Positions 42,658-55,353 of a DNA stretch of 64,000 bases are shown piece by piece. Location of the stretch: NCBI GenBank assembly GCA_008711295.1, contig VUYV01000187.1, positions 1,813,087 through 1,877,086 of the forward strand. The letters run 5' to 3'. Under the pieces are notes generated by a model. It was given only the letters and a program-made list of their open reading frames with translations. It was not told where the DNA came from and did not search any database. The DNA comes from Anarhynchus alexandrinus (Eukaryota > Chordata > Aves > Charadriiformes > Charadriidae). The translations under genes were made by a program, and so were the position numbers. The stretch's first letter is position 1, and every line of letters starts with the position of its first letter.

Positions 42658-45600
42658 GTAAGAGCAGTCTTGCTGCCTTTTCTTGGTTTCTGGGGGGATG
42701 TGTTTAAAAACCTATGTTCTGGTGGGACCTTAAAAGAGAAGTGGAAGGAATGTCTAAAAGAGACATGAGGTTACATGCAAACTTTCCGGGCCTGTTTGGG
42801 AAAATTGCTTCGTATTCCAGGAACGCCCTATGTCTGAGAAAGCATTTAGCTGATAGATTTTTCTCTCCTTTCAGGAAGAAGAAGGAACAACTGACATTTT
42901 CAGAGAAATCCCTATGGACTCTGTTGTGAAGGAAAGCTTGCAAAGTAGGTTATCACCAGATGTGTCTGCCCTGTGTACGCTCCTGGGGATTTAGTGTTTA
43001 TTTCTTCTCTGCAGGGTACTGATGAGCTGAAAGTCCAACAAAAGCTTCAGCTAGTCCCAACTTAGTTGATCAGGAGGCAGAGAAGGTCTGTAGAAAAGTC
43101 TCAAGTTCTGGATAAAATTCTTTGCATGAGGCAACTAAAGCCGAGTCTCCCCATTTATCAGGAAGAAGAGAGAGTGTGATTGCAATGCATAAGTGTTTCC
43201 TAGGGGAGAAGGCACCACTGGTTAAAGAGTCTTTAATTTAGCTGTAGAAGCTGGAGCAGGAGCCTCCTCCTGATGCCAGACAAATTGGGAAAGGCACAGA
43301 TGCCGGCAGCGATGGTGTGAGTCATTGGACAAGACAAGAAATTAGTGGAATCTCTCTGTTGCCGTCAAAAGACACCGTGCAGCTGTCAGGGCCAGCCTGC
43401 GGGGAGCCGTCATTAGTCTCTTCACCGAGTTGATTCATCTCGCTAAAGGCAGAAAAAGAATTTGGAAATAACCCTCCTGCTGCCATTTCAGTAGTCTGAA
43501 ATGGCTCCGTGAAGGGCTGGATTAGCTCTGGGACCAGCGAGAGGCCGGAGTGTGCAGCCTCGAGCGGGGAAACAAGGAGCAGGATCGTCCCCTCTCAGCC
43601 TGTTAGACCAGCTTGGCCGTATCACTGGGAATTACACCTTGTGTCTCTGCTGCTCAGCTTCGTGCTTGTCCTTGTGGTCTATAATTTCAAAGTAGACCTG
43701 CTATTAGATGAAATCAAGAAGTGCCTGTTGTTAGGTGTTGGCTTCCTACCTCACCTGACATTTTGTATTGCCCACTAGGTTTATTTTCACCGTTCGAGTC
43801 CGACATGGGCTTGGGACACCCAAACCAAATGAAACGAGAGATAAGCGAGAGCGGTGAGGAGTGCGAAAGTGGGAATTCAGCCCTGGAGGTGAACTCCATG
43901 GTCCAAATCACCTTGGACAAGGGAAATCAGGTTTCGGGAATCATCCGCTGGTTGGGCTACCTGCCCCAAATTAAGCACAAAATGGCAGGAGTTGAACTGG
44001 TAAGGAGCAAAATACTTCCTGCTGTGAGATTGTGTGTCAGAACGGGCAGGTTTTGGTTGTTCTTCTCTTCTCCTTGAAGACCTGCAGCTTGTGGCTGCAT
44101 ATAGATGATTAGGGGACTGGAGCATCTCTCTGATGAGGAAAGGCTGAGGGACTTGGGGCTTTTTAGTCTGGAGAAGAGAAGACTGAGGGGGGATCTTATC
44201 AATGCTTATCAATCCTTGAAGGGAGGGTGCCAGGGGGATGGGAACAGTCTTTTTTCAGTGGTGCCCAGTGGTAGGACAAGAGGGAACGGGCACAACCTTG
44301 AGCATAGGAAGTTCCATCTAAACATGAGGAGGGACTTCTTTCCTGGGAGGGTGGCAGAGCACTGGCACAGGCTGCCCAGAGAGGTGGGGGAGTCTCCCCC
44401 TCTGGAGCCATTCCAAACCCACCTGGACGCCGTCCTGTGCAACTGCTGTAGGTGCCCCTGCTCTGGCAGTGGGGTGGGACTGGATGATCTCCAGAGGTCT
44501 CTTCCAACCCTGACCATTCTGGGATTCTGTGATCTCACAGCCTGACCTGGTCCTGTGATATGTCAGAGGGCAAACACACAATTGTGCCCTCCCTTAGGCT
44601 AGGGAAGAGAGCCCGCAGAATGATTACAAGGGTTGGTTTTGCTCTCTTCTAGAGCAACGTTACTGGAACATGGGATGGAATAATCATGAATCCTATAAGC
44701 GGCATCAATAGGTTCAAAACATAACCAGAATAAATGAAAACAGTCAACAAAACGGGAACAAAATTGTACAAAACTCTTAAGATACTAAACAGCCATATAG
44801 GGGATCGCACCTAATTCCTGGCAAGCCTGCTCTCATGTTACTCCTCAATGCTCTTTTCCCAGGATGAAGATAAGGGGGTCACTGCCGGCGAATGGCTCGG
44901 CAAATACTACTTCCACTGCGCTCCAAAGCGCGGCCTCTTCGTGAAGCTGCAGTCCTGCCAGCCCGACGTTCGCTTCCAGTGTTCGCGCAACAGTGAGCTG
45001 AGCCTCACGGATTATAGTGAGTTCTCTGGGGAGAGGGGAAACAGGGCTGTGCTGGGACAAGGCACGCGACGGAGAAGCCTCGTGCGCTGTTTTAATCGGC
45101 AGTTTAATATTCTTTACCCTCTTCGAGCGTTCCAAAAGATGTCAGTTTTAAGGATGCTGAGGTTGGCATGATGGTATTTATAGGGAATGCCCCACAAATG
45201 TGAGAGATAGTGTTTTATTACAGGGATAATGTAGAATAGGGCATTGAATATAAGGCAATGTATTGTGAGTGGCTCTAAAAATGAGGCCTGGGTGGCATGG
45301 ATGTGTTGTAGAAGGGGAAGCTGGCAGGAAACGTTGAGGCGTAACAGAGGATAGAAGTCCAGAGCAACAGTCTTTGCAAGGCATCGTGAATGCTGCAAGC
45401 AAGGCAGGGCTCTTCTGCCTGTGGTTTTCAGGGTGGAAAAACAGGTCTTGTATAATTGAGACCTGAATACGAAGAATTGTTTTAGCGCTAGGGTCTGGCC
45501 TCGCGACGGTGTGTTAAATGTAGACCGCACACGTGGCTCTGGAGAATTGGAGTGGGTAACTCAGGGCCGTGGCCAAAACGTCAGATGATAACGGTGTTGC

Positions 45601-48600
45601 ACCTGAGAAATAAGTAGGAGCTTGGAAAGGGAGAGAGGATTAAATCAATTTTAATGTAGAGCTTGATGTGACAATAAGACATTCACAAGAAGACATGGGG
45701 AAGAACAGGTCAGTATTTTCATTTGAACAGAAAGAAATTCCTCCAGAGCTGAGAAGACAGTGTGAACGGGTTCGAGTTATGCCAGGCGTGGTTTAGATTG
45801 GATATTAGGAAAAATTTTTTCACTGAAAGGGTTATCAAACATTGGAACAGGCTGCCCAGGGAGGGGGTGGATTCACCATCCCTGGAGGTGTTTAAAAAAA
45901 GGGTAGACGTGGTACTTGGGGACATGGTTTAGAAGTGGTTTTGTCAGGTTAGGTTAATGGTTGGACTAGATGATCTTAAAGGTCCCTTCCAACCTCCATA
46001 GAAATATGATTTAGAAACTGTAAATGAGAAGACAGGATTCATGTAAGGGCTGCCCAGAAACTGGGAGTAGGGACAAAGAAGAATGTCTGATGAGAGGGGC
46101 TTGAATTACAAGGGGAGAATGCTGAAGAAACCAGGAAAGAGCAGATTGAGAAAGCCACCTTTGAAGCTTAAGGAGATGACGGGCCAGCGGGATGAGGCTA
46201 TTAAAGCTCAGTTGCCTGTTTGTCCCCTTGCTACTGGAGTCACAGGTCTTCCAACAGAGAGATCCCAGCCTTGCATATAACACAGCACTAGCTCGTTTGT
46301 AGCTCTTTTTGTCTTCGTTATACGTGTCATAACGATGGCAGGGGCGGTATGGATTGCTAGGGCGTGTCTCTGGTGAAGAAGAGATGTCTTTGTCTCCATT
46401 TCCCGTAGATGAATTACTAAAGAGACAAATCTTCATCCCAGCATGGTTGAGTCCCAGCAGGAGCAGCGCAGAAGAGCGTGGTGCTGACATCTGAGCGGAG
46501 CGGATCTCTGGGGCATCGGGGAAGGGCAGAGCTGACCCAGACGAGGTGGGAAGCTAAAGGGAGTTGCGTCTTTTCCTTTTTTTGCAGGAGGGCAGGAAGT
46601 TCTTCCACAGGCTCCAGAGAGTTTTCCTCCTCTCAGGAATGAGGCAGCGGTGCATGTCCTGCGAGGGCGGATGAAGGGGATCCAAGGCCACTGTAATTCC
46701 TGCTATATGGACGCAGCTCTCTTCAGGTAAGGACTTGCTTTGGTGGTGCCGTTTCATTAAATGGGTGCTTTTTGAATTGGGCAGCGCTTCCCTGGACTTC
46801 CAAAGTGACTGGAAATTTACCCGGGATAGAGCAGAATATAACTGTGTGGAGACGCAGCCTCGACACTTGCTGCTTTTTGATCTCCTTCCTAATCTGGTAG
46901 GTTCTCAGGCCCTGAAGTACTCCTCGTGAGGACCTAAGGTACCCGTGTGTCTGTCACGCAGGGCGGTGAGAGGTCGTAGTTCTCTGGACTTGGACCGTGC
47001 TGACTCTGTCACTGGAGGTAATGGCTGGAAACGTTTCAAAGATACCGCCCAGGAGCTCCCAGCTTGACTGTGCAGCACTGTTTGGAGAGGAAAAGACTCA
47101 GTGGTGCCCCCCCATGAGCAGTTTTGGCTGCAAAGTACGAGATTTCATTCTCTCTGAGCTGTTTCCTTGCTTACTGCCAGTGTTCATTACACCAGATGCG
47201 GTTTATCTCACTGCAGAGATGCGCTGTCACTCACCTTTCTGTAATTGCATGCACGGACTGTTGAAAATAAAATCCACTGACTGTCACCAGGCACAACAGT
47301 TTGGTTCTAACTATTGCTGCAAACCCATCAGACTTACACCCATCGCGCTCTTTTCACAGCCTCTTCTCCTGTACATCCGTGCTGGACTCCATGCTCTTCA
47401 AGCCCTTCCCGCTGTGTGACAGGAACGTCCAGAGCATTCTGCGGGATGAGATTGTTAATCCCCTCCGAAAGTGAGTATAGTATGTGGGAATCCTGGAAGT
47501 CGTCCATCTGCCTTCGTACCTTCTCTGCTGCCCTGTCAGATGGTACCTGTCACTGACGGAAGCGGCTACCTGGAGGGGTTTCTCCTGTCAGCCACATCCA
47601 AAGGTCTTAATATCAGGTTTCTCTTCCAGTTGGTCCCTTTCCTGGGTTGTGTGGCTGTCGTGACTCCTGTTGCATGTGTGTGAGTCTCCCCTGCTTAGAC
47701 TGAAGCCTTGTGAGCTGTAGTTCTCAGTCAAAGGACAAAAAGGGGCTTCTTGGGGTTCAGCCCACCGCTGTGGGGGAACCCTGGAGCTGATGAAGCAGTG
47801 GCATTGCCTTCATCAGCAGTTAGTCCCAAAGGCAGAATGCAGTGCCAGGCTGGAGGAGGGTAGAGCATGGCATGAAAGATAAATTATCTGGCATTTGTAT
47901 CAAAGGTAGCAGGTTCTTTCCTCATCTTCCCTAGAGAGGTGTGGAAGAAAGGCATGGAGACCTGATTGTGCATAAACATTAGCGTCTTCCTTGAGGAGCA
48001 GTGTCCTGGTAGTGGCTGCAGAAATACAACCCTGGGGTGTTCTGCTATGCTGAGATTTGATTCAGAGCAGCCCTGCAGAGAAGAACTCGGGGGTGAAAAG
48101 ATGGCCATGAGCTGGCAATGTGTGCTGGCAGACCAGCGAGCCCCCGGCATCCCGGGCTGCATCCCCAGCAGCGTGGCCAGCAGGGCGAGGGAGGGGATTG
48201 TGCCCCTCTGCTGCGCTCTGCTCTGCTCTGCTCTGGGGAGACCCCCCTGCAGTGCTGCCTCCAGCTCGGGGGCCTCAGCACAGCAGAGACATGGCCCTGG
48301 TGGAGCGGGGCCAGAGGAGGCCCCCGAGATGCTGCGAGGGCTGGAGCCCCTCTGCTGGGAGGACAGGCTGGGAGAGTTGGGGGGGTTCAGCCTGGAGAAG
48401 AGAAGGCTCCGCGGAGACCTCCGAGCCCCTTCCAGTGCCTAAAGGGGGCTTCTAAGAAAGATGGGGAGAGACTTTCTACCAGGCCTGTAGTGACAGGACA
48501 AGGGGAAACGGTTTTAAACTGAAAGAGGGTAGATTTAGGTTGGACATAAGGAAGAAATTCTTTCCTGTGAGGGTGGTGAGACCCTGGCGCAGGTTGCCCG

Positions 48601-51600
48601 GAGAGGTGGTGGATGCCCCATCCCAGGAGACATTCCAGGCCAGGTTGGACGGGGCTTTGAGCAACCTGGTCTAGTTGAAGATGTCCCTGCTCATGGCAGG
48701 GGGTTGGACTAGATGGCCTTTAAAGGTCCCTTCCAACCCAAACTATTCTGTGATTCTATGATTTATGTACACTGGAGAGATCATCTGCAGCTCTTTCTTT
48801 TTTCTAGGACCGGCTTCGTCAGGGCTCGGAGCGTGATGCACCTTAGGGAGCAGCTAACTGAAAAGGGCCAGTGTTCAAGCTTTACCAACGCCGAGAAAGG
48901 TAATGTGCTCTCTGGGGCCTTCCCCGGGCTGCGTCGCTGTGCACCGCCTCATCCAGGCACCGGGCTGACAACTTAATTGTATGCTTCTCCCAGGCACGTG
49001 CGTTAATGCGCCTGCTGTGCTCCTCGTTTATGGAAAAACGCATGTGTAAAATACTTTTAGCTTTTAAAACTCTACAGGCTTTTCGACTGAAATTTGTCCT
49101 GAAGTCTGATAGAAAGATAGGGATTGCGGGGTCTCTACCTGGTGGCAGCTGTTGCCACCAGGAGGGGAGAGGAAGATGTGTGTGAACAGAATTTAAAGAA
49201 GGGAAATTTCCTCAACCTTTATACTTTGAGTTATACCTTGATAAGTCCATCCCTCATGTCCCTGCTAGAATCCAGCCTGATTTATCATTTTGCCAAGGTC
49301 AGCTCGTCTTTGAGTTCCGATAACTTATTTTAGGTTCCTCAAAGACTGTAGTTTTGTTTTAAGTAAGACAGAAAACACCCACAGCTGAAGCCCACCTTTC
49401 TGGTTGCAATCACTGCGTTCCCATCCAGGCATATCCTTGTTTACAACGAGGAAACGGATTACGCCAATGCCGAACATCACTGCCACAATCTATAAGTACC
49501 TGGATAGTAAATAAGTGGCATCGATTCTACAACAGGTATCTTGTCAGTGAACAGCACTTGCCTTTTGTACTATTGTATATTTATTTTAGCCGGGGATGGT
49601 TTAACTGTCCAGTTTCTTGAATTTCCATAGCTGTCCCCGATTTCACTTTGAGTTTATACTGCTGGTGTTAGCAGTAAATGTCCGTTAAGGTCTCTGAGAT
49701 AGCGTCGCTGTGGTGGCCCGGTTTGTAAGAGAGCAGTATTTGAGGGCTGGTTTGCTTTTTTTCATGCTCACTCTAGGATTTACAGCTTTATCAAGCGCTC
49801 TCAGCTTTTAACCTCATTGTCCCCTTACCTAGAGTAAAAGAGGAGATTCCAGGTTCACGAAAGGCTGGCTCGTGTTTGTCTGGCAGCTTTTGCCTTCTGG
49901 ATGCGGTGGGGCAAGGGAGCATCCCTGGTGTGACCCGTGCTTTTCTCTGACCTTCCAGATCCTGAAGAGTTCCTCAACCTCATAATGCATCAGATCCTGG
50001 GAATAGAGCCACTCTTGAAACTGCAGTAAGTTTCTGTATCTAAGCAATACGATTTGCCCAGGCCAGGCTCGTTAGTTATCCACCTCACGATCACCGGGTG
50101 TCGCTTGCCCCTTTTCATCGAGGCTTTGGAGGCACAGCTCAGTGAGTTGCGTGCAGCTCCTTTCTGCTGTCCGTGTGATCTTGCTTGTTGTGACCTCGTC
50201 CCAGGTGACGCATCCAGGACAAGACACTTCCAAACTCTCCCTGGAGGTGCCGCCTTCAGAAAATGAGGATAAAAACCTTCTCTCATCCTTAGGGAGAGCC
50301 AGTAGCCGTTTGAGAAACGTAGTGTCCAACTTCAGTGCGGAGCCAGCGGTATCTGACAGCCTTTGGATGCATTTGGGCTGTGTCCAGACTGTCAAGCTGG
50401 CTCAGGTCCTGCAACCTCTCAAACAGGCAGTCCATGGATGCAGTTCCAGTTTTTCAGGACTCTACAAAAAGGATGAGAGGCTGAAGGAAGCCAAAAATAA
50501 CTGTGCTTGTTCAGGAGCATAGAAGGGGATTGTTCGGTTTCTGTGCTCTTTTGTTGAGACGTCAGTCAAGCCGTAGATCGTGGAGTACTCGGAAAGGCTG
50601 AGCACAAAGACGACTCTGTACTGCAGCTCCCCTGCAGAGGGTCATCTGAAGGAAATCCTTTCTCCGCTGGCTCAGGGACGCAGGGGTTGGGGGAGATCTT
50701 CTGCACACAGCTCACCTTTTGAATGCACTGAGTTTTGCTCTCTGGCTTTTGTACGTGCAGTTATAAATACATCTTTCATCACAGAAGGAGTTTGCTGGTT
50801 GTGCCGTAGCACAGTTGATTTTTAAAAATACTGAAATGTCTTTTAATATTTACATTGAGAAGAGGAAACCGAGTTTTCCTCGTAGGAGCAGGATGTGATG
50901 CTGTGGAGGGATAATGAAACTGAAGATGGTGCTTGTATCCTCCTCTCGTTATATGTATTTAGTATTTTTGGGTGGAAAAAGTGCTTCGTGTCAGTGTTGC
51001 ACCAAGCAGCTGTTGGGCCCAGAAGCTCTTGCAGGACAAAACCGGTATGTCCTCTGGGAGCTCAGCTGTAAACAAGCCCCATGACTACTCCTTGCAGGTC
51101 AGAAGGCCGGAAGGAGCAGGACTGTTACTGTTACCAGATATTTATGGACAAACAGGAGGATCTGGTGGTTCCCGACGTGCAGCAGTTAGTGGAACACTCC
51201 TTTCTGTCCTACAATCTGAAGCTAGTGGAGGTGAGCCCAGCGGCCTTCTGCCTATGCTGCTGTCTTCTCCCCCTTTCTTCCTTCTTCCAACATAACCTGT
51301 GCCTGCCAGCGAGTCTGCGGTGGGTCTGGTATGTCTTATATCCAACACTGCAAAGAAGCAGGATACGGCCACAAGAGAGAGGTCTTGGGGGAATCTGAGC
51401 GTGACCTGGGAAGACGGTGATGCTTTCGTAGAATCATCGAATGGTTTGGGTTGGAAGGGACCTTGAAGATCATCGAGTTCCAACCCCCCTGCCATGGGCA
51501 GGGACACCTCCCACCAGACCAGGTTGCTCCAAGCCCCATCCAACCTGGCCTTGAACACCTCCAGGGATGGAGCTTCCACAACTTCTCTGGGCAACCCGTT

Positions 51601-54600
51601 CCAGTGCCTCACCACCCTCAGAGGGAAAAATTTCTTCCTAATATCTAATCTAAATCTCCCCTCTTCCAGTTTGAAGCCATTCCCCCTCGTCCTATCACTA
51701 CATGCCCTTGTAAAAAGCCACTCACCAGCTCTCCTATAGGCACCCTTTAAGCACTGCAATAAGGTCTCCCTGGAGCCTTCTCTTCTCCAGGCTGAACAAC
51801 CCCAACTCTCTCAGCCTGTCCTCATAGGAGAGGAGCTCCAGCTCTCTGATCATCTTCGTGGCCCTTCTCTGGACCGGCTTACCTGTTGCTGTTTCATCTT
51901 GTGAATAACGGGAGCAGAAAGTCTTTACTCCCAGCAGCAATACGGAGAGAAGAGTCTCTGGGACTTGTCTCTTCTGCCCTGGTGACTCATTTGCTTTTCT
52001 TTTCCCAGATCCCATCTTGCTTCATTATCCAAATGCCGCGTTTTGGGAAGGAATATAAAATGTTCAGCAAAATCATTCCTTCCTTGGAGCTGGATATAAC
52101 AGATCTGCTGCTTGACAGTAAGTTGTTGGGCAATGGTAAAGCTGCCGGCTGGGACTGCGAGCAACCGGGTGACAGATCTCGCCTCTTTGGGTTGTGAGCA
52201 GATGTAAGGTGGGCTCATGGTGTGATTCTTCTTCCCTTGAACACCAGTTTTGGCAAGACAAGTTGGATTTCAGGTGACACCTGCAGAAGACACATCCTCT
52301 CACCCCTGTTGCCCCTGCAGGTCCCAGGGAGTGCTGCATATGCAGCGACGTCGCCACCCTGGAGTGTTCGGAGTGTTTCAAAGACAAGGTATTCGCAGCT
52401 ACGGGCCTGAAGCAGTTCTGCAGCTCCTGCTCCAAACAGGTATTCGTTTTCTTTGGCTGCTCACGAAATCTGCCTTGGTGGCTGACAACAGATTGAACCC
52501 CTCAAAATATCCGTGTTTCCCCTGCTGTCCCTTCAGGTTGGGCAGAGAGGGGCTCCTTCCTGAGCATCAGTCCCACCACCTCCACGAGCGGGGTTAGGTG
52601 CCACGCATTATTGAATGCTCTGCTTTACACAGAGCCTAAATAAGGACTGATCCTGTGCAGACTGAGCATTGGGACCTCCACGCTGTCTCACCAGGAGCGT
52701 TCCTACAGCTTTCTGGCCTTTCTTGGAAGGCGGCAGGCTCCCATCTCAGCTTCTTGCTGCCAACCTCTCAACCCAATGCCATTCCCTGGCACATAGGGAG
52801 GAGCTGGCTGCACGGGGGGTGGATCAGTGGGGAATAAACTGGGGGTCTGACCCCTGCACGCTCCTCTTTCCGGCAGGCCAGGTTCAGTTCTGCCCGCTCA
52901 GCCGTACCACCCTGTCATCTCTCCTCAGATTCACTCCCACTACCGACGCAAAACGCACAAGCCAACCAGGCTGCACATTCCAGAAGAGTTTCACAGCCGG
53001 AGCCCCCGGGGCATCCAGCAGGTCCCTCGTGAGAAGATGGAGCTTTTTGCCGTGCTCTGCATCGAAACCAGTCATTACGTCTCCTTTGTGAAATACGGCC
53101 CGGAGAACGAACACTGGATGTTCTTCGACAGCATGGCTGACAGGCATGGTGAGGACGTGGTGGTGGGCTCAGAGCTTTGATCGTGGCTGGGTGCTGCACA
53201 GTGGGCAGTTGTGAGGGGCTGCAATGGTCGTTGCGTAGGTGTTGGTCAGTCAGCCTTTTCCTCTGAGGTCCCCTACACAATTTAGGCGCTCTCTTCCACC
53301 TCAGCAGACCCCAGAGAAGAGTATGACAGAATCCCAGAATGGTCAGGGTTGGAAGGGACCTCTGGAGATCATCCAGTCCCACCCCCTGCCAGAGCAGGGG
53401 CACCTACAGCAGTTGCACAGGATGGCGTCCAGGTGGGTTTGGAATGGCTCCAGAGTGGGAGACTCCCCCACCTCTCTGGGCAGCCTGTGCCAGTGCTCTG
53501 CCACCCGCACAGGAAAGAAGTCCCTCCTCATGTTTAGATGGAACTTCCTATGCTCAAGGTTGTGCCCGTTCCCTCTTGTCCTACCACTGGGCACCACTGA
53601 AAAAAGACTGTTCCCATCCCCCTGGCACCCTCCCTTGAAGGATTGATAAGCATTGATAAGATCCCCCCTCGGTCTTCTCTTCTCCAGACTAAAAAGCCCC
53701 AAGTCCCTCAGCCTTTCCTCATCAGAAAGATGCTCCAGTCCCCTCATCGTCTTCGTAGCCCTTTGCTGGACCCTCTCCAGCAGTTCCCTGTCCTTCTTGA
53801 CCCAGGGAGCCCAGAACTGGACACAGTGCTCCANAACTTCATTAGGTTCCTCTCCACCCAACTCTCCAGCCTGTCCAGGTCACACTGTACGGCGGCACAG
53901 CCTTCCGGCGTGTCAGCCACCCCTCCCAGTTTTGTGTCATCAGCAAACGTGCTGATGGTACACTCCATCCCTTCATCCAGGTCATTGATGAATATATTGA
54001 ACAGGACCGGATCCAGTACTGACCCGTGAGGGACACCACTCGTTACTGACCTCCAACTAGACTCTGCACCACTAACCACAACCCTCTGAGCTCTGTCTGC
54101 CAGCCACTGTTCAATCCACCCCACTGTCCGTTCATCTAACCCACACTTCCTAAGCTTGCCTGTGAGGATGATGTGGGAGACACTGTCAAAAGCCTTGCTG
54201 AAGTCAAGCTTGGCTGACCAGGCCAAGCACCTGTGTGTTCCTCCTAGAGCTTTCATCCTCTGGCTGTGTTCAAACTGGGGACTTCTTGAGCTCACTGGGA
54301 CTGGCTGCCGTGTGGGCGAGGACCGTTCTCCTGTCCTGCCCCTCCTTTGCCCTCCAGATCTCTCAGCCAAGGCACTAAGTTATTGTTGAGTGTGGGACTA
54401 CATTACTGTCGAGTGTGATGGTATCTGCTTGAGCTGTAGGTACTCGTTCCTCGGGACCTGGTTTGGACTTTTCTCCTTCTTTCTGGGTTAGGTGACGAAA
54501 ATGGCTTCAACATTCCCACGGTAACGCTGTGCCCTGAAGTTGCCAAATACCTGGACTTGCCACTGGCTGCGCTGGCCCTGGAGCAACCTCGGGACATGGA

Positions 54601-54676
54601 CGGAGTCGCCAAGCGCCTCTTCTGCGACGCCTACATGTACATGTACCAGAGCAAGAAGATGGCACTTTACAAGTGA
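41834..54676 (+). CDS. CYLDL: CYLD-like deubiquitinase, complete coding region
   Basis: Removes Lys63/Met1-linked ubiquitin chains in NF-kB signalling, judged by its relative CYLD. Coding exons: 41834-42295, 42376-42657, 42875-42944, 43779-43999, 44863-45016, 46588-46726, 47360-47470, 48808-48899, 49959-50025, 51098-51230, 52009-52117, 52321-52439, 52929-53148, 54492-54676. They total 2364 nt (787 residues) and every phase matches. Layout: N-terminal region, CAP-Gly-type domains, then a USP catalytic domain with an inserted B-box. Cys435, His702 and Asp720 fit the CYLD catalytic triad. Human CYLD is 956 residues; the shortfall is mainly in the central linker. Sequence differs too much from CYLD to be its direct orthologue, and the ZC3H3-NAPRT location differs from that of human CYLD (16q). 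Named as the CYLD-like paralogue; symbol moderately certain. Confidence 0.9.
42875..45016 (+). CDS. CYLD-like exons 4-6: short linker and last CAP-Gly-type domain
   Basis: Residues 249-396. A short polar linker, including an acidic [11 protein letters not shown] stretch, replaces the long central region of CYLD. The next domain aligns with CYLD CAP-Gly 3 ([27 protein letters not shown]), but the usual DG of the loop is replaced ([13 protein letters not shown]). In CYLD this domain binds NEMO. Confidence 0.87.
44107..44536 (+). mobile_element. CR1 LINE fragment in CYLD-like intron 5
   Basis: From gattaggggactggagcatc to ccattctgggattctgtgat. Same subfamily as the copy at 53326. Confidence 0.93.
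45745..46008 (+). mobile_element. CR1 LINE 3' fragment in CYLD-like intron 6
   Basis: Contains ttggatattaggaaaaattt and ggttggactagatgatctta; terminus degenerate. Confidence 0.9.
46588..51230 (+). CDS. CYLD-like exons 7-11: first half of USP catalytic domain
   Basis: Residues 397-575 or so. Exon 7 carries [17 protein letters not shown], where Cys435 aligns with the catalytic Cys of CYLD (HYNSCYLD); an extra Cys432 replaces Tyr. Later exons give [34 protein letters not shown] and [20 protein letters not shown], all in CYLD order. Exon 10 is only 67 nt. Confidence 0.92.
48050..48766 (+). mobile_element. CR1 LINE fragment in CYLD-like intron 8, about 0.7 kb
   Basis: Runs from within the second-ORF tail to ctattctgtgattctatgat. 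It ends about 40 bp before the exon 9 acceptor. Close match to the copies at 21310 and 60155. Confidence 0.93.
51428..51880 (-). mobile_element. CR1 LINE fragment in CYLD-like intron 11
   Basis: Begins with the reversed CR1 terminus (tagaatcatcgaatggtttg) and ends about 51880. Confidence 0.93.
52009..54676 (+). CDS. CYLD-like exons 12-15: B-box and second half of USP domain
   Basis: Residues 577-787. [16 protein letters not shown], then a zinc-binding B-box insert with paired cysteines (CCIC, CSEC, CSSC) and histidines (HSHY, KTH). Exon 14 gives [20 protein letters not shown] with catalytic His702 and MFFDSMADR with Asp720. The last exon ends [18 protein letters not shown] at 54674-54676, as in CYLD. 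Confidence 0.93.
53326..54232 (-). mobile_element. CR1 LINE with reverse-transcriptase remnant in CYLD-like intron 14
   Basis: About 0.9 kb, the longest CR1 piece here. The minus strand encodes part of the reverse transcriptase: [20 protein letters not shown] and the FADDTK active-site motif near 53930. An N at 53834 and frame disruptions show that it is not functional. Confidence 0.93.
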
Positions 54677-55353
54677 CGCTACCTTGGGCTGGTGCTGCAG
54701 AGCAGCGAGGCGTCGGAAACGTGAGCTTGGATCAACCCTGCAGCTCGTAATCGGTGAAAGCAGCTGAGTCTGGGTGCACCGAGCTCACACTTCTGCTTCT
54801 TCTTACCTCTTCCAGTGTCTGGTATCAAGCTATCCACGTCAGCCTGTCTGGGTTCGTTAAATCCTGTACTTGACCTTAGCGAGTGATAGTTTGTACTACC
54901 TGCAGACCTGGACTCTGAATTATTTACACTCAAATTCATTCTCATTTCTTCCCTTCCCTTTCCACTCTCCCTCCTCCCCAGGCACGCTGCAGCTCTGCCC
55001 TACCTCAGAGTCCTCCCCAACATCCTTTTTTTCAGCCCGGCCCTCCAAAGCTGAGGACCAGCGTCTAATCAAAACACGAGCGGTTATCCTCAGCTTTGCA
55101 AAGAGCACGAGAAAACCACAGCCTCGCCCTGCGTTAAGACTTCCTCGTGTGGACTTGTGGAGTGAGAAAACCAGGCGGTGTGGTTAAGAGATGGGTCAGG
55201 ATGAGGGTTTTTCTTGACGTGGGGGATGTGAACCCACGCCTAAAACCGGGTCCCTGAATTGTCTGCGCTCCCCTTGTCCGGCACTAATACTCTGGCACTT
55301 TACCCACCATCCCTTATTTTCATCCATGGGATTAATTGGATGCAAATAAGGAA
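54677..55353 (+). other. CYLD-like 3' UTR region
   Basis: No canonical AATAAA was found within about 1 kb of the stop codon, so the transcript end is not placed. Confidence 0.5.

Noticed and set aside
53744..54370. Reverse-transcriptase-like protein
   Set aside because: A broken CR1 remnant inside a CYLD-like intron, not a cellular gene; annotated as a mobile element.
41834..54676. Identification as CYLD itself
   Set aside because: It is about 170 residues shorter, its CAP-Gly domains are diverged, and its neighbours are those of human 8q24.3 and not 16q12.
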